Positions 4,846 to 7,153 of a stretch of 7,153 bases of DNA are shown here, piece after piece (position 1 is the first letter of the stretch; each line of letters opens with the position of its first letter). The stretch covers positions 1 to 7,153 of the forward strand of contig JAITNZ010000124.1 of assembly GCA_031290205.1 (NCBI GenBank), written 5' to 3'. Origin of the DNA: Spirochaetaceae bacterium (GTDB taxonomy: Bacteria; Spirochaetota; Spirochaetia; Treponematales; Breznakiellaceae). The notes under the pieces are model-generated. The model did no database searches and had not been told where the DNA came from. It saw nothing but the letters and a program-made list of their open reading frames with translations. The position numbers were made by a program, and so were the translations under genes.

Positions 4846-5852
4846 TATCTCATTTTATCATACGTTGAACTTGAAATGGCGTCTCCCTTGCGCACAATTA
4901 GTTCAGCATTGAGCAAACTGCCGTCAAATATTTTATCCATTTCTGCGGCGCTTATTTCGGAAACATCCTGTTTTGAGCGCATATTACGAACTTGTTCCTC
5001 GTATACATTTATTTTGTTATTGAAGTTGCTGCTCGAAACTCCTTGCATGAAAGAAAAATAGCTGTCTTCGACAGGATGCACCGTAGCCTTTGTGCCGGGC
5101 GCGAACTTTACGCTGCTTGCTACGTTTTCAAGATAGGAGGCATCAGGATGTTTTTGCATAAAACTATTGAGCGCCCGGACCTCGTGGTAAGCGTAACCTT
5201 GAATGGGGTAATTTATCGATTCAATAACGCATACTTCTTCATAGGGGATTACACGCATATACACGCGCTTAAGAGTCCCTTTTTTGAGCGGCATCGCTAG
5301 ATAAGATTTTTTCACGCCTTGAGCATCGGTCGCTTTTACCACTTTGAGGTATTTATTCGTATAATTAAAAAAGAAAGATTGAAATTCATCTGGACTTTCA
5401 AATACTTCGGTGATCTCACCAGACGGCGTTATTACCCTTCTATGCGTTGCTGAAATTATAATGATGACATTTCCATCAGCGTCCCGTGTAATTACGCCGT
5501 CAAGTGATACCTGTTTAAGCGCATAATCGACATCATGTTGGCTTATCGTGATTTCTTCATGATAGGGCGGCTTACTAATCGCCCTGTTCATAGTCATACC
5601 CTGCCGCCCTTTTATCGCCATATCGACATACGATACCCGCCCCGGAGTTCCGTCATCATAAAAGAGTGAGCCTTTTAATTCGCCCGACATTCCGTCTTCA
5701 TTATAAAACGAGCTTTTTAATTCACCCGTTTGTTGACCTGCCACCCTGTTTCCCCCCTGTTTTAAGTCCCGTTGCGCGGTCTTTTCGGGGGTGCCGGCAC
5801 AGTCGGCAAGAGAAACGATAGCTATTAACAGTAATAAAAATATTTTTTTCAT
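4845..5852 (-). CDS. Putative lipoprotein of unknown function
   Basis: This 335-residue protein starts with a lipoprotein-type signal: KK, then hydrophobic IFLLLLIAIVSLA, then LADC with the lipidated cysteine at residue 18. Aspartate before the cysteine is unusual but fits the loose spirochaetal lipobox. Residues 43-71 hold two tandem 14-residue repeats, GELKSSFYNEDGMS and GELKGSLFYDDGTP, similar to the GxxxxYxxDG units of MORN/YwqK-like repeats. The remaining 260 residues are beta-rich and charged and match nothing I recognise. The ATG follows the TAA of the TPR-barrel gene with no gap, and GGGG six bases before the ATG lies inside that upstream gene, so translation is probably coupled. The protein is likely anchored in an envelope membrane and may act with the barrel protein. 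Confidence 0.7.
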   Translation of the reverse strand: MKKIFLLLLIAIVSLADCAGTPEKTAQRDLKQGGNRVAGQQTGELKSSFYNEDGMSGELKGSLFYDDGTPGRVSYVDMAIKGRQGMTMNRAISKPPYHEEITISQHDVDYALKQVSLDGVITRDADGNVIIIISATHRRVITPSGEITEVFESPDEFQSFFFNYTNKYLKVVKATDAQGVKKSYLAMPLKKGTLKRVYMRVIPYEEVCVIESINYPIQGYAYHEVRALNSFMQKHPDASYLENVASSVKFAPGTKATVHPVEDSYFSFMQGVSSSNFNNKINVYEEQVRNMRSKQDVSEISAAEMDKIFDGSLLNAELIVRKGDAISSSTYDKMR

Positions 5853-7037
5853 TTAAATCCCCAATCCAATAATAAATTCAAAATTGTTATCGATTTCAAA
5901 CTTACCAATCGTATAACGAGCTATGATAAATGCGTATTTTATTTTTAACATAACTCCTGCGCTGAATGTAAATCCAACTGTGAAATCGCTGTGCTTATCT
6001 GTGTAACTCTCAGTTTTTAATGAACTGGTCATGGTTCCCATTCCAATGCCTATTGGAAATAAGAGATATTTGTTATAGGGCACCATCAGCCCTAATTCAA
6101 CTCTAAGCACCGAAAAGTCAATTCCAAAACTCACTTCCCACAAGAGCGGAATCCCCCAATTTAAAAATCCTAAAATAATACATGAATTCAAATCAAGACC
6201 TGTTCCTATTCCAAACCCGAATAAGAAGTCAGCATCAAAAGTTGGTAGCAATGGATCAATATATTTCGACCAATCAATAGGATCTTTAGGAGGTTTTGGT
6301 GGCGGCGGCTCCTGTAATTTAGCAAGCAACTCTTGTGCTTGTTTATTACCCGGAGCGATCGACAATGACTTTTTGCAATCGGCGATAGCTTTTTTCTTGT
6401 TGTCTTTCATGACATACAAAAACGCGCGTTGATAATAGGCATAGGCATCATTGGGATCAATTGCAATATATTTAGAAAAATCAGCGATCGCTTTATCGAA
6501 TTCAGCAACATATTCATACGCCACGCCGCGTAAATAATATGCAACCTTATTCTTTGAATCAAGCCTAATGCTTTTTGTCAAATCTTCTATTGCTATTTGA
6601 TATAAGCTTTTCATAATACACGCAAAGCCGCGTGTATAATACATTCGAGCGTTGTTTGACCTTAGCTTTTCCGATTCGTTAAAATCTAGTATCGCTTTGT
6701 CATAATCTTTTTTTCCTTCACTATAGCAAATTCCTCGCGCAAGATATGCGTCATCATAGTCGGGGTCCGCAATAGGAACAGGATTTATATATATTGTCTA
6801 CGTATAATAAGATATTGCATTATCATACTCATCTTGGTAGTAGTAAACATCACCAATATAATAAAGCGCGGCGGCATTTTTCGGCTCTATTTTTAAGGCG
6901 TTGTTAAACTCCGTGAGTGCGCTTTCATAAGATTGTTTTTTACTATACGCGAGTCCCCGTTCAATATATACTGCCGCCGATGGCTGTAAATTCTCTACAA
7001 GTTCCCCCGCACTACGAAACGCCGAATCCAGATACAA
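5853..7037 (-). pseudogene. TPR + outer-membrane beta-barrel protein, interrupted by in-frame UAG
   Basis: One frame runs from TTG 7037 to TAA 5853-5855, broken only by TAG at 6798-6800 (codon 80; 52 codons before the ATG at 6644). Read through, it has six TPR units at about residues 20-53, 54-87, 90-127, 128-161, 162-195 and 196-229, with the pattern AYYxRGxxYxxxxxYDKAIxDFxKxIxIDP. A proline linker PPPPKPPKDP (about 244-253) follows, then some 140 residues of alternating hydrophobic/aromatic strands ending FEFIIGLGI, as in a small outer-membrane barrel. The UAG falls inside the second TPR where lysine would fit (YYT-K-TI), one base from AAG. The ATG at 6644 is mid-repeat and has no ribosome site. 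There is no signal peptide, so the 5' end is probably lost. A TATAAT at 7057-7062 (minus) lies just upstream but lacks a good -35. Confidence 0.7.
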
Positions 7038-7063
7038 CCTAAATTCCCTACCCCAAATTATAC

Positions 7064-7153
7064 CTACAGCGGATACGGCACAGAAAACGCATCAAGTATG
7101 ATTTTTTGTTCTTTTGTGAGTGGGAACAATATAGGCTGTCCGTTGATGTATTG
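7064..7153 (-). CDS. C-terminal 29 codons of an unknown gene (possibly a transposase)
   Basis: From the right edge, one minus-strand frame reads QYINGQPILFPLTKEQKIIL, then DAFSVPYPL, and stops at TAG 7064-7066. The LTxEQKxILDAxxVPxP ending reminds me of C-termini of some IS4/IS1634-type transposases. With only 29 residues this is a guess. If it is a transposase, its insertion would explain the missing 5' end of the TPR-barrel gene that starts just beyond it. Confidence 0.35.
   Translation of the reverse strand, partial: QYINGQPILFPLTKEQKIILDAFSVPYPL

Noticed and set aside
4675..5061. 128-residue plus-strand frame over the hicA/lipoprotein junction
   Set aside because: Antisense to the lipoprotein 3' end and the hicA relic; no ribosome site or family pattern.
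6798..6800. UAG read as pyrrolysine
   Set aside because: No pyl genes in view and the position is a surface lysine-type site in a TPR, better explained by mutation or error.

Overview
The window looks like a piece of a spirochaete chromosome, most likely Treponema-like. This is inferred from a relaxed spirochaetal-type lipobox, a TPR/outer-membrane-barrel protein beside a lipoprotein, and many short repeats. No rRNA or other marker gene is present, so the assignment is not secure. Base composition is mosaic: the oxidoreductase operon is GC-rich, while the right third (about 4200-7150) is clearly AT-richer.

Layout. Bases 1-403 hold the 3' end of a probable IS4-type transposase. Bases 404-950 hold no convincing gene but contain a 222-bp MITE-like inverted-repeat element. 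Bases 951-3913 (+) encode a four-subunit 2-oxoacid:ferredoxin oxidoreductase: ferredoxin-like delta (korD), alpha (vorB/korA), TPP-binding beta (korB) and gamma (korC). korD is separated from vorB by a 324-bp repeat-rich gap that carries two identical 35-bp repeats. The other three genes are overlapping or 10 bp apart. The complex would oxidatively decarboxylate a 2-oxoacid (branched-chain 2-oxoacid or 2-oxoglutarate) to the acyl-CoA with reduction of ferredoxin.

Bases 3930-4845 (-) are a small toxin-antitoxin cluster. An intact ribbon-helix-helix antitoxin-like gene is overlapped by its probable toxin, which carries a one-base frameshift. Upstream of that lies a wrecked hicAB pair. Both toxin starts sit behind the same promoter layout: a near-identical 19-nt box, a TTTA-type -35, a TATA(A/C)T -10, then six bases and the ATG.

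Bases 4845-7062 (-) hold a lipoprotein gene whose ATG directly follows the stop codon of a gene for a TPR + beta-barrel protein. The latter is interrupted by one in-frame UAG and seems to have lost its 5' end. The extreme right edge holds the last 29 codons of another minus-strand gene, possibly a transposase.

The oxidoreductase is the intact metabolic unit. Everything around it shows decay and mobile or repetitive DNA. A G-rich Shine-Dalgarno (GGGG, six bases, start codon) recurs at five genes and fixes the vorB start as a TTG.
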